A stretch of DNA of 43,834 nucleotides from Rhodopseudomonas palustris (GCA_016215605.1 JACRJB010000058.1:1-43834), one strand, 5' to 3'; positions 18,042-27,015 are shown, counted from the stretch's first letter. Notes: generated by a model not told the origin, from the sequence alone. Translations and numbers: made by a program.

Positions 18042-18195
18042 CAGAGAGATCCTGGCCGATCGATCGGGCTCAATAGCAGGAACGCCGCGACGAGTCCGTT
18101 TTTTTGCCCGTGTTCCGTCCCCGAAGCATTTCCGGTTCGAAAAGCTCCGGATTCAAGTTTGATGCGTTTCTTCACCTGAACAGGGTTCTCTTGTT

Positions 18196-19218
18196 CTAGC
18201 GCATGCTGCCGCGGCGGGGCCCTGCGAACCGAACCAGCACTATCGCCACAGCGGCCGCTCCGCCGAGCAGAGTTGCAATGGACACCGGCGCCGAATTGAA
18301 AGCCACCGAAATCCCGGCCAGCGCCGCCAGCACCAGATTGAGCACGAAAACTTCGCCGACCACGGCAGTCACTGAGAAGCCGTTGTCGGTGGCGCGCTGA
18401 TAGAAGTGGGTCCGGTGCGCCAGCCAGAACGGTTCGCGCTTCAGGATGCGGCGGACGAGCGTCAGCGTGCTGTCGGCGAGATAATACAGCGGGAGTAGCA
18501 GCGCGGCGGCGACATGGCCGTGCAACGCCAGCTGCAAGAGGCACCAGCCGAGCAACAGTCCGATCGGCAGGCTGCCGACATCGCCGAGAAAGACCTTCGC
18601 CGTCGGCCGGTTGAACGGCGCGAATCCGAGCATCGCGCCTCCGAGTGCGGCGGCGATCAGCGTCGCCGTGAGCGGCAGCACGCCGAACAAGCCGAAAAGC
18701 AACAGAGTCAGCGTGACCGGCAGCGTTTCGCTGACCGTCATCCAGTCGAGCCCGTCCATGAAGTTGACGAGGTTCACGAACCACAGTCCCGCGATCAGCA
18801 GCGCGGCGCGTTCGATCCACACCGGCAGCAGCGGAAGGATTTGCAGGTCGGCGGGCAGCGCGAAGATCACCGCTCCGACCGCAAGCGCCTGCAGTCCCAG
18901 CCGCGGCAGCACCGGGATCGGCCGGATGTCGTCGACCGCGCCGACGGCTGCTATCAGAATGGTCGCGCCGAACAGCAAGGTCGGTACCGCTGCCGCCGAC
19001 GAGAGCATGACGATCGCCGTGCCGGCCACCGCCAGGGTGGCAGCGATGACGGCGATCCCAGCCCCCTGCGGCGTCGGCACCCGATGCGATGAGCGGGCGT
19101 TCGGACGGGCCAGCGCGTAGCGCGCCAGCAGCGGCATGATCGCGACGATCAGCGCCGCGCAACCGATTGTCGCGGCTGCGATGGCGACGAACGCGACGAG
19201 TTCGGTAGAGCTGGTCAT
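18196..19218 (-). CDS. WecA/WbpL-like undecaprenyl-phosphate sugar-1-P transferase
   Basis: 340-residue polytopic protein of the MraY/WecA family (GT4 of the membrane type), expected to load the first sugar phosphate of the O-antigen onto undecaprenyl phosphate. Key motifs are SSHRVPTPQGAG near residue 45, VNFMDGLDW, the Mg-binding VFLGDVGSLPIG, and HRTHFYQR in a cytoplasmic loop. It lacks the UDP-MurNAc-pentapeptide features of MraY. In Pseudomonas, WbpL works with the dehydratase WbpM, and a WbpM relative lies nearby. I chose the ATG at 19218 since upstream codons read as non-coding. Confidence 0.9.
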   Translation of the reverse strand: MTSSTELVAFVAIAAATIGCAALIVAIMPLLARYALARPNARSSHRVPTPQGAGIAVIAATLAVAGTAIVMLSSAAAVPTLLFGATILIAAVGAVDDIRPIPVLPRLGLQALAVGAVIFALPADLQILPLLPVWIERAALLIAGLWFVNLVNFMDGLDWMTVSETLPVTLTLLLFGLFGVLPLTATLIAAALGGAMLGFAPFNRPTAKVFLGDVGSLPIGLLLGWCLLQLALHGHVAAALLLPLYYLADSTLTLVRRILKREPFWLAHRTHFYQRATDNGFSVTAVVGEVFVLNLVLAALAGISVAFNSAPVSIATLLGGAAAVAIVLVRFAGPRRGSMR

Positions 19219-19475
19219 CGCGTACCGCCGAACCGCAGCGCCGCCGAGACCTTGAATCGGGCTGCTGAAAGCGGAGTGCGGCGCATGAGGGTCCGTGGGA
19301 GGTGAACGCATGCAGCGGCCAACCCGCGCTTGCGGCTGCGAAAATCGCCGTCTTGGTATGGTTTTGTCGCTGATCTGGCAAGTGCAGCGCACGCGGCGCT
19401 TGCCGCCGCCGTACCGCCGCGGCTAAACAGGCGCGCTTGGTGGCCAGCGGGGCACAGTTCGGGCTTGGGGGCGTG

Positions 19476-20468
19476 ATGTCGGAGACAACCATCCTGGTCA
19501 CCGGAGCCGCCGGCTTCATCGGCTATCACGTCGCGCGTGAATTGCTGGAGGCGGGACGCCAGGTCGTCGGTCTCGACAGTCTCAACACCTATTACGATCC
19601 AGCGCTGAAGCAGGCCCGGCTCGAATTACTGCGTGCGTATCCGCACTTCACCTTCATTCACGCCGATCTCGCCGACCGGCAGGCGATCGCCGCGTTGTTC
19701 GCGGAACGGCGATTCCCGGTGGTGATCCACCTCGCGGCACAGGCCGGCGTCCGGCATTCGCTCAGCCATCCGCACGACTACGCCGATTCAAATCTCGAAG
19801 GCTTCCTCAACGTGCTCGAAGGCTGCCGCCACAACGGCTGCGAGCACCTGGTCTATGCGTCGTCGTCGTCGGTCTACGGCGCCAATACCAAGCTGCCGTT
19901 CTCGGTCGACGACCGCACCGATCATCCGATCAGCCTGTACGCGGCCTCGAAGAAGGCCAACGAACTGATGGCGCATTGCTACAGCCATCTCTACCGGCTG
20001 CCGACGACGGGACTGCGATTCTTCACCATCTACGGGCCGTGGTATCGGCCGGACATGGCGCTGTTTCTGTTCGCCAATGCAATCACCGAGGGCCGGCCGA
20101 TCAAGCTGTTCAATCACGGCCGGATGCGCCGCGACTTCACCTATGTGGCGGATGTCACACGGGTGGTGTTGCGGCTGATCGATCTGGTTCCGGCCGGCGT
20201 CGAGGGCAAGGCGGCCGGTGCGCCGGCACGGGTCTACAATGTCGGCAACCACCGGCCCGAGGAGTTGATGCATGTCGTCGGCCTGCTCGAGCAGGAACTC
20301 GGCCGCGTCGCGGTCAAGGAAATGCTGCCGATGCAGCCGGGCGACGTGCCGGCGACGTTCGCCGACGTCGACGATCTGATGCGGGATGTCGGTTTCAAGC
20401 CGGAAACCGCCATCGAGGACGGAATCCGCGCTTTCGTCGCCTGGTACCGAGGCCACTACAATGTCTAA
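19476..20468 (+). CDS. UDP-glucuronate 4-epimerase-like nucleotide-sugar epimerase
   Basis: 330-residue extended SDR enzyme. GAAGFIG (10-16), SSSSVYG (129-135) and Y155/K159 (YAASKK) are the catalytic set. The segment DSLNTYYDPALKQARL and TIYGPWYRPDMALFLF are typical of the LspL/CapI/WbcA branch that converts UDP-glucuronate to UDP-galacturonate. Galacturonic acid is a common LPS core sugar in rhizobia-like bacteria. The gene is divergent from the WecA/WbpL-like gene and is followed by the oxidoreductase/aminotransferase pair. GalE-like activity on other sugars cannot be excluded. Confidence 0.88.
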   Translation: MSETTILVTGAAGFIGYHVARELLEAGRQVVGLDSLNTYYDPALKQARLELLRAYPHFTFIHADLADRQAIAALFAERRFPVVIHLAAQAGVRHSLSHPHDYADSNLEGFLNVLEGCRHNGCEHLVYASSSSVYGANTKLPFSVDDRTDHPISLYAASKKANELMAHCYSHLYRLPTTGLRFFTIYGPWYRPDMALFLFANAITEGRPIKLFNHGRMRRDFTYVADVTRVVLRLIDLVPAGVEGKAAGAPARVYNVGNHRPEELMHVVGLLEQELGRVAVKEMLPMQPGDVPATFADVDDLMRDVGFKPETAIEDGIRAFVAWYRGHYNV

Positions 20469-20602
20469 TGTGTCCCGCGAAGCTCATGCGGGGGTTGTAA
20501 TTCTCTGAATCAAAACGTGTTTGGGCAATTTCCGGGGCACATCGCCACATCTGTGGCGGCATGCTAGGAAGCGCCCATCGCTAATTTCCGAGGCATCACG
20601 CC

Positions 20603-21601
20603 ATGACGTCCCCTTCAGATCCGGCCACCAAATCCTCGCTTCGCGTCGGCGTCATCGGCGCGGGCGTCATGGGAACCAACCATGGGCGGGTGCTGGCCGG
20701 GCTGCCGGGGGTGACGCTGGTCGGCATCGTCGATCCGCTGGACGAACATCGCAATCGCGCGGTCGAACTGATCGGCTGCAAGACCTTCGCAACGGTCGAC
20801 GAACTGCTGCTGGCCGGCGTCGATGCGGTGACGATCGCGGCTCCGACGCATCTGCATCACGAAATCGCACTGACCTGCCTCGGCCGCGGCGTGCATTCGC
20901 TGGTCGAAAAGCCGATCGCCTCGACTGTCGAGGAAGGCCGCGAGATCGTTGAAGCCGCGCGCAAGGCCGGCGTCACGCTGATGGTCGGCCATGTCGAGCG
21001 TTTCAATCCGGCCGTCGCCGCCATCAAGCAGGCGATTCGCAACGAGGATATTCTGTCGATCGGCATCACCCGGGTCGGCCCGTTCCCGCCGCGGATGTCC
21101 AATGTCGGCGTGGTGATCGATCTCGCGGTGCACGACATCGACCTGATCCGCTGGTTCACCGAATCCGAGATCGTCGACGTCCAGCCGCAGCTGTCCAGCG
21201 CGGTCGCCGAGCGCGAGGATATCGCGCTGCTGCAATTCCGCACCGAATCCGGCGTGCTCGCCCACATCAACACCAACTGGCTGACGCCGTTCAAGGCGCG
21301 CAACGTCACGGTCGCGACCCGCGGCAAATACGTGATGGGCGATCTGCTGACCCGTCAGGTCACCGAATGCTTCGGCTTCAAGGCCGACGGCAGCTATTCG
21401 ATGCGGCATCTGCCGGTCGGCCACGACGAGCCGCTGCGCGCCGAACTGATCGCCTTCCTCAACGCCGTGCGCACCAATGGCGTGCCGGCCGTAACCGGCG
21501 AGGAGGGCGTCGCCAGCCTCGAGATCGCCATCCAGTGCCTCGAACAGCCGCCGAAGGCCGCCGCGGGAGGCCGCAAGGCGCCGCTGCGCGCAGCCAGCTA
21601 G
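20603..21601 (+). CDS. Gfo/Idh/MocA oxidoreductase, probable UDP-HexNAc 3-dehydrogenase
   Basis: 332-residue NAD-dependent sugar oxidoreductase. The Rossmann motif GAGVMG (19-24), the EKP motif (102-104), GHVERFNP (130-137) and the catalytic-type histidine in VHDIDLIRW (177-185) are clear. Together with the aminotransferase 78 bases downstream it resembles GnnA-GnnB, which convert UDP-GlcNAc to UDP-GlcNAc3N for diamino-sugar lipid A. The WbpB/WbpE (WlbA/WlbC) pairs of O-antigen synthesis are the main alternative. Lipid A with 2,3-diamino-2,3-dideoxyglucose is known in Rhodopseudomonas and Bradyrhizobium. The enzyme family is firm; the exact substrate is inferred. Confidence 0.85.
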   Translation: MTSPSDPATKSSLRVGVIGAGVMGTNHGRVLAGLPGVTLVGIVDPLDEHRNRAVELIGCKTFATVDELLLAGVDAVTIAAPTHLHHEIALTCLGRGVHSLVEKPIASTVEEGREIVEAARKAGVTLMVGHVERFNPAVAAIKQAIRNEDILSIGITRVGPFPPRMSNVGVVIDLAVHDIDLIRWFTESEIVDVQPQLSSAVAEREDIALLQFRTESGVLAHINTNWLTPFKARNVTVATRGKYVMGDLLTRQVTECFGFKADGSYSMRHLPVGHDEPLRAELIAFLNAVRTNGVPAVTGEEGVASLEIAIQCLEQPPKAAAGGRKAPLRAAS

Positions 21602-21679
21602 CGACCGCAAAGTCTTCGGGCGCCCGGCGCCCCCGCGCGATCACTTCATCACGATGTTCACCGACCTCATCAAGGCGCC

Positions 21680-22831
21680 ATGAATCAACACATCCGAACC
21701 GAGCCTGTGCCCTTCGTCGACATCGGCGCCCAGCGCCGCCGGATCGGGCAATCGATCGACGATGCCGTCGGTCGCGTGCTGGCGCACTGCCAGTTCATCG
21801 GCGGCCCGGAAGTCGCGGAATTCGAGGGCAAGCTCGCGGCCTATACCGGCGCCAAGCACGTCATCGGCTGTGCCAACGGCACCGATGCGCTGCTGATGGT
21901 GCTGATGGCCAAGGGCGTCGGCCCCGGCGACGCGGTGTTCTGCCCATCCTTCACCTTCTGCGCGACGGTGTCGCCGGCGGCGCGGACCGGCGCGACACCG
22001 ATCCTCATCGATGTCGACGAGGCCAATTTCACCATCGACATCGCCTCGTTGAAGCGGGGCATCGTCACAGCGAAAAAGCTCGGCCTCAAGCCGAAGGCGA
22101 TCATCCCCGTCGACCTGTTCGGCCAGCCCGCCGACCACGATGCGATCGCCGCCATCGCCGAGGCCGAGGGCCTGTTCGTGCTCGACGACGCGGCCCAGAG
22201 CCTGGGCGCCACCTACAAGGGCAAGCGTCTCGGCACTTTCGGGGCCGCGACGACGACCAGCTTCTTTCCTGCCAAGCCGCTCGGTTGCTACGGCGACGGC
22301 GGCGCGATCTTCACGGACGACGATCAGCTCGCCGCCGATCTGCGCAGCATCCGCGTGCACGGCCAGGGCTCCGACAAATACGACAATATCCGCCTCGGCC
22401 TGACCGGCCGGCTCGATACCATCCAGGCCGCGGTGCTGCTCGAGAAGCTGAAGATTTTTGATGACGAGATCCTCGCCCGCAACAAGGTGGCGGAGCGCTA
22501 TGCGCAGAGCCTCGGCAATATCGTCACAGTGCCGCGCGTGACGGAAGGCAATACGTCGATCTGGGCCTGCTACACCATCCGGCTGCCCAAGGGCACCGAC
22601 CGCGACGCCTTCGCGGCATCGCTGAAGTCGCAAGGCGTGCCGACCGCGGTCTACTACGGCAAATCCGTGCACATGCAGTCCGCCTACAGCATTTTCCCCG
22701 TGGCCGACGGCGGTCTGCCGGTCTGCGAGGCGCTCTCCGCGGACGTCATCAGCCTGCCGGTCCACGCTTATCTCGACGAGCCCACCCAGGATCGCGTCAT
22801 CGAGGCCGTGCGCGGCGCGGTGGGGCACTGA
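21680..22831 (+). CDS. DegT/DnrJ/EryC1 sugar aminotransferase, GnnB/WbpE-like
   Basis: 383-residue PLP enzyme expected to transfer an amino group to a 3-keto nucleotide sugar. The PLP lysine is K199 in TSFFPAKPLG; the cofactor-stacking region FVLDDAAQSLGA (166-177) supplies the aspartate and glutamine. GCANGTDALLMVL and PSFTFCATV are usual N-terminal landmarks. It directly follows the 3-dehydrogenase-type gene, and the two probably form an operon for a 3-amino sugar destined for lipid A (GnnB) or O-antigen (WbpE). I see no acetyltransferase of the WbpD type or UDP-GlcNAc 6-dehydrogenase next to it, which slightly favours the lipid A reading. Confidence 0.88.
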   Translation: MNQHIRTEPVPFVDIGAQRRRIGQSIDDAVGRVLAHCQFIGGPEVAEFEGKLAAYTGAKHVIGCANGTDALLMVLMAKGVGPGDAVFCPSFTFCATVSPAARTGATPILIDVDEANFTIDIASLKRGIVTAKKLGLKPKAIIPVDLFGQPADHDAIAAIAEAEGLFVLDDAAQSLGATYKGKRLGTFGAATTTSFFPAKPLGCYGDGGAIFTDDDQLAADLRSIRVHGQGSDKYDNIRLGLTGRLDTIQAAVLLEKLKIFDDEILARNKVAERYAQSLGNIVTVPRVTEGNTSIWACYTIRLPKGTDRDAFAASLKSQGVPTAVYYGKSVHMQSAYSIFPVADGGLPVCEALSADVISLPVHAYLDEPTQDRVIEAVRGAVGH

Positions 22832-22836
22832 CTCTC

Positions 22837-22945
22837 GTCATTCCGGGGCGCGTGAGCGCAAGCTCGCGCGAACCCGGAATCTCTGATTGCCAACAACTTC
22901 TGGATTCTGGGTTCGCGCGCCAAACGGCGCGCGCCCCGGAATGAC
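22837..22945. repeat. dispersed palindromic repeat with perfect 16-bp ends
   Basis: GTCATTCCGGGGCGCG at 22837-22852 is exactly the inverse of 22930-22945. Inner segments GAACCCGGAATC and GATTCTGGGTTC also pair with few mismatches, so the 109-bp unit folds on itself. It lies between the aminotransferase gene and murJ and encodes nothing. Confidence 0.75.
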
Positions 22946-23025
22946 TCGTCTGGGGCAGGGGCAGGCGCGAAGGCGGCAACCGTTTCCGGTTTTGCGGGCC
23001 CGCCACTTCCTGTAGAAGCGGGCGC

Positions 23026-24555
23026 ATGCTCAAGCGCATCTTCACCGTCGGCGGCTTTACCCTGCTGTCGCGTTTGACGGGCTTCGCCCGCGACATCCTG
23101 CTGGCGGCGATCCTCGGCGCGGGCCCGATCGCCGACGCCTTCTTCGTGGCGCTGCGGCTGCCCAACCATTTCCGCGCGATCTTCGCCGAGGGCGCCTTCA
23201 ACGCCGCCTTCGTGCCGGCCTACGCCCATGTCCACGGCGAGAAGGGCGAGGCCTCGGCGAAGCTGTTCGCCGACCGCATCTTCACGCTGCTGTTCGTCTC
23301 GCAACTGGTGCTGCTGGCGGCCGCGCTGCTGTTCATGCCGCAGATGATGAGCATCCTGGCGCCGGGCTTCACCGACGATCCGGCGCAGCGCTCGCTGGCG
23401 ATCGAGCTGACGCGGATCACCTTTCCGTATCTGCTGCTGATCACGCTGGTGACGCTGTACGGCGGCATCCTCAACGTGATGCAGCGCTTCGCCAGCGCTG
23501 CGGCGGCGTCGATCTTCCTCAACATCTCGATGATGGCGACGCTGGCGCTGGCCGCGTTCTTCCCGACCGCCGGCCACGCCGCCGCCTGGGGCGTGCTGAT
23601 CTCCGGATTCCTGCAGTATGCGTTGCTCGCCGGCGATCTGTCGCTGCACGGCGGGCTGCCGCGTTTCGCGCGGCCCCGGCTCGACGTTGACGTCCGAGCC
23701 TTCTTCCGCGCGCTGGGCCCGGCGACGGTCGGCTCGATGGGGACGCAGCTCGCGCTGTTCGCCGACACCATCATCGCCACCTTCCTGCCGGCCGGTGCGC
23801 TGTCGGCGCTGTACTACGCCGACCGGCTCAATCAGTTGCCGATCGGCGTGATCGGCATCGCGATCGGCACCGTGCTGCTGCCCGAGATGTCGCGCCAGCT
23901 CACCGCCGGAGACGATGCCGGCGCCAAGGCGTCGCAGCGCCGCGCGTTCGAGTTCACGCTGCTGTTCTCGATGCCGTTCCTCGCCGCCTTCCTGACGGTG
24001 CCGGACGTGATCATGCGGGCGATGTTCGCGCGCGGCGCTTTCACCCGCGCCGATGCGCTGTCCGCCGGCGCGACGCTCGCCGCCTATGCCATCGCGCTGG
24101 TGCCGTTCGTGCTGATCCGCAGCGCGGTCGCGCCGTTCTACGCGCGCAAGGACACCGCGACGCCGGTCAAGGCGGCCTTGACCGGCGTCGCCGCCAATGT
24201 GGTGCTGAAGGTGCTGCTGATGGGGCCGCTGGCCCAGGTCGGCCTCGCGCTCGCCACCGCCGCCGGCGCCTGGATCAATCTGCTGCTGGTGATCTTCTTC
24301 TCGGTGCGCGCCGGCTATCTCGAATTCGATCGCGCGCTGACCGGCGCGATCGTCAAGTTCCTCGCCACCGGCCTGCTGCTCGGCGCGGCGCTGTGGGCGA
24401 CCACATGGTTCGGTGCGCCGTATCTCGCGCAGCTCCCGTCGCTGCGCGACGAAGCGGCGCTGCTGCTGCTGATCGTCGTTGGCGCCGTCGTCTACGGCGC
24501 CGCCGTTCTCGTGCTGTTCGGGCCGCGCTGGATCAAGGCGCTGGTGCGCGGCTGA
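23026..24555 (+). CDS. murJ: lipid II flippase MurJ
   Basis: 509-residue MOP-superfamily membrane protein with about fourteen helices that moves lipid II across the inner membrane for peptidoglycan assembly. The first helix region SRLTGFARDILLAAILG is the MurJ/MviN signature with the essential arginine of the central cavity. ALRLPNHFRAIFAEGAFNAAFVP follows, as in all MurJ proteins. LYYADRLNQLPIGVIGIAIGTVLLPE is the conserved TM8-TM9 region. Length matches the family. It stands after the GnnB-like gene, separated by a palindromic repeat, and converges with the carbamoyltransferase gene. Identification is firm. Confidence 0.95.
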   Translation: MLKRIFTVGGFTLLSRLTGFARDILLAAILGAGPIADAFFVALRLPNHFRAIFAEGAFNAAFVPAYAHVHGEKGEASAKLFADRIFTLLFVSQLVLLAAALLFMPQMMSILAPGFTDDPAQRSLAIELTRITFPYLLLITLVTLYGGILNVMQRFASAAAASIFLNISMMATLALAAFFPTAGHAAAWGVLISGFLQYALLAGDLSLHGGLPRFARPRLDVDVRAFFRALGPATVGSMGTQLALFADTIIATFLPAGALSALYYADRLNQLPIGVIGIAIGTVLLPEMSRQLTAGDDAGAKASQRRAFEFTLLFSMPFLAAFLTVPDVIMRAMFARGAFTRADALSAGATLAAYAIALVPFVLIRSAVAPFYARKDTATPVKAALTGVAANVVLKVLLMGPLAQVGLALATAAGAWINLLLVIFFSVRAGYLEFDRALTGAIVKFLATGLLLGAALWATTWFGAPYLAQLPSLRDEAALLLLIVVGAVVYGAAVLVLFGPRWIKALVRG

Positions 24556-24585
24556 TCGGTCAGAATGCGAACGGCCTCTCGGCCC

Positions 24586-24716
24586 GTCGTCCCCGCGAAG
24601 GCGGGGACCCATAACCCCTGGCGCCAAAGTTCTGCACAACGGCGAGGTGCACGCACCACCGCCATTGCTCCGCCGCGAGTCCAGGGGCTATGGGTCCCCG
24701 CCTTCGCGGGGACGAC
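24586..24716. repeat. near-perfect 131-bp palindrome between convergent genes
   Basis: The arms 24586-24613 and 24689-24716 are exact 28-bp inverse copies; the pairing continues inwards for eight more bases with one mismatch. The loop of about 59 bases is unpaired. Each arm also contains a small hairpin, CCCCGC-GAAG-GCGGGG. Lying between the 3' ends of murJ and the carbamoyltransferase gene, it could end transcription from both sides. It is one of several such elements here. Confidence 0.8.
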
Positions 24717-24785
24717 GCTGTGCGGGCGGAGGTGTGGTCGGGTCACAGCGACCCTCCCGTCAATGCCGCGTGGGAGTTTGTCTAA

Positions 24786-26594
24786 TCACCCCACCCGCGT
24801 CGTCGCGCGTACCAGATTGGTGACGTCCGAATAGACTTCGAGCACCGGGTTGATGAAGCGGTGGGCCTTGTTCTTCGACACGATGGTGTCGTGCATCACC
24901 AGATAGTCGATGCCGGTGGTGAGGAAGCAGGCCATCGCGTCGCGCGGGGTCTCGACGATCGGCTCGCCCTTGATGTTGAACGAGGTGTTGACCAGCACCG
25001 GCACGCCGGTGAGGGCCTCGAACTCCTTCAGGATGTAGTACAGATCCGGCGCGGTCTCTTCGTCGACCGTCTGCACCCGCGCGGTGCCGTCGACATGGAC
25101 CACAGCGGGAATCTTGTCGCGCCACGCGGCGGCCACCGGCTTGGCCATCAGCATGAACGGCGAGTCGCCTTTGCCTTCGAAAATTTCGTCGGCGCGTTCC
25201 TTCAAAACGATCGGCGCGAACGGCCGGAACGGCTGGCGGTGCTTGACCCGGCTGTTGAGGATGTCCTTCATCTCCGCCTTGCGCGGGTCGGCGAGCAGGC
25301 TGCGATGGCCGAGTGCGCGGGGCCCGAATTCCGAGGAGCCCTGAAACCAGCCGATCACCTTCTGGTCGGCGAGCAGCTTGGCGGTCTCCTTGTAGACCTG
25401 ATTGCTGCGCACGACGTTGATCTGCGGCTTGACGAAGAACCGCTTGGTCGCGTCCTCGACTTCGCCGTCGCTGTAGCGGCGCCCGATGAAGGCGTGCTTC
25501 ATCTCGAAGCTGCGCGGCTTCTGCTGGATCGCGAGATGGCCGTAATACGCGCAGCCGATCGCAATGCCGTCGTCACCGGCGGCCGGCTGGACCCAGACGT
25601 TCTCGAAGCCCGCCTCGCGGGCGATCCGGCCGTTGGCGACGCAATTCAGCGCGACGCCGCCGGCGATGCAGAGATTTTTCGCGCCGGTGGTTTCGCGCAG
25701 CCAGCGCGCGCGCTCCAGCAGCACGCGCTCGGTGTCGTCCTGCACCCGCCAGGCGAGATCTTCCCAGTGCTTCATCGCCGGATGGGTCTCCCACTTGCCG
25801 GGCGAATCCATGATGTAGGGCTGGTTCAGCTCCGACGTCCAATGCGGAACGGTGAGTTTGTTGTTCTCGAACTGCAGCATCGGCGGAATGGCGTTCGGCC
25901 GGCCATACGGCGCCAGTCCCATCAGCTCGCCGCATTTGTTCCAGTCGCCGAACACGTAGCTCGAGGCGCGGCTGTAATAGGCGCCGAGGCCCGGCATGTT
26001 GTAGAATTCGTCGGACAGGAAGCCGCGCTCCGGCTCCATCCAGACTTTCTTCAGGCACTCCAGCTTGGTGCCGCTGAACTTGTAGTAGCTTTCGGATTCG
26101 CGGGCGAGCGGCGTGGCCTCGTCGCCGGGGAAGCTCTCGTCGACATCGGAGCGATAGCTGCCGACGCCGTCGACGATCATCACCACGCCCTCTTCGAACG
26201 GGCACGGCGCGAACGCGCTGTAGGCGTGCGCGAGATGATGCGAGATCGTCGTCACCTTGTTCGAGGTGCTGCGGAACAGCGCGTGCATGCCGGCGTCGGC
26301 GCGTTCATGCTCGGGCAGGAAGGCCGGCATGTCCTGATACATCAGCCGGTCTTCCATTTCCTGAACCGGCAGGATGTAGCAATTGCGCACAACCAGATCG
26401 ACGTCGGCCAAAGTGATGCCTTCGGCAGTCAGACAATAATCGATCACCTCCCGGTAGAAGCCGGTCGCGTGCTTCTCGCGGGTGATCCGCTCCTTCTCGA
26501 TCCCGAAGGCGATCGCGCCGTCGCGCAACAGGACGGCACTGACGTCGTGATCATAGGTGTTGAGGCCGAGGATGTAGGTGTGCTGGTTTGACAT
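24786..26594 (-). CDS. carbamoyltransferase, NodU/CmcH family
   Basis: 602-residue two-domain O-carbamoyltransferase. It should make carbamoyl-adenylate from carbamoyl phosphate and ATP in the N-terminal Kae1-like domain, then pass the carbamoyl group to a hydroxyl. The opening ILGLNTYDHDVSAVLLRDG, the metal-binding HHLAHAYSAF (119-128) and VDGVGSY are N-terminal landmarks. QPFRPFAPIVL and VLVNTSFNIKGEPIVETPRDA mark the YrdC-like part. The ATG at 26594 precedes the conserved start; the ribosome site is weak. NodU decorates Nod factors and CmcH antibiotics, but no nod or antibiotic genes are here. The adjoining LPS genes suggest glycan O-carbamoylation, an inference. Confidence 0.92.
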   Translation of the reverse strand: MSNQHTYILGLNTYDHDVSAVLLRDGAIAFGIEKERITREKHATGFYREVIDYCLTAEGITLADVDLVVRNCYILPVQEMEDRLMYQDMPAFLPEHERADAGMHALFRSTSNKVTTISHHLAHAYSAFAPCPFEEGVVMIVDGVGSYRSDVDESFPGDEATPLARESESYYKFSGTKLECLKKVWMEPERGFLSDEFYNMPGLGAYYSRASSYVFGDWNKCGELMGLAPYGRPNAIPPMLQFENNKLTVPHWTSELNQPYIMDSPGKWETHPAMKHWEDLAWRVQDDTERVLLERARWLRETTGAKNLCIAGGVALNCVANGRIAREAGFENVWVQPAAGDDGIAIGCAYYGHLAIQQKPRSFEMKHAFIGRRYSDGEVEDATKRFFVKPQINVVRSNQVYKETAKLLADQKVIGWFQGSSEFGPRALGHRSLLADPRKAEMKDILNSRVKHRQPFRPFAPIVLKERADEIFEGKGDSPFMLMAKPVAAAWRDKIPAVVHVDGTARVQTVDEETAPDLYYILKEFEALTGVPVLVNTSFNIKGEPIVETPRDAMACFLTTGIDYLVMHDTIVSKNKAHRFINPVLEVYSDVTNLVRATTRVG

Positions 26595-27015
26595 TGACCA
26601 CTTTTCTGGGGCGCGTGCCGCGGACATCGTGGCGCGCGTCTTCCTCTTGAAGTCGATCCGCGCGGAGCTGCGGTTCACGTTCTCTGCAATATAGTGTCTG
26701 GACGGCGCATGAACACGACTTTGGGCCGATGTCGACAGCCGACATCGATGGTTGCGCCTGACATCGAATTGCCGCAGTGCACAAATGAACTTGTCGGCGC
26801 TGAGTCCGTTTTGCATTCCATGGCCAAGCCGTTGTTCACCTGCCGGAAATGCCGAACGCGGCTTGACCCAAATGGTTGCTTGCTTCTAAGCTCGCCACTA
26901 TGAGGCCGCAAAAATCGGTTTGATCGGAGCGCATTTGAACCCGCACGAACGACTTGCTTACCAATGCAGGTGAAGTTGTGTGGAAAATGCTCAAACGACC
27001 GGGAGAAAGACGTAG
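26595..27015. other. divergent intergenic region, no gene seen
   Basis: About 420 bases separate the divergent carbamoyltransferase and RG-repeat protein genes. It is less GC-rich than its surroundings and must hold both promoters. Short frames read on either strand lack family resemblance or ribosome sites. GGGAGAAAGA at 27001-27010 serves as the ribosome site for the downstream gene. Confidence 0.5.

Noticed and set aside
22768-24639. Very long minus-strand open frame (over 600 codons) opposite murJ
   Set aside because: It is rich in Arg, Gln, His and Glu, matches no family, and lies antisense to a certain gene. High GC content produces such frames.
24786-26594. Nodulation gene cluster suggested by the NodU-like protein
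   Set aside because: No nodABC, nodS or nod-box sequence is present; the neighbours are envelope genes.
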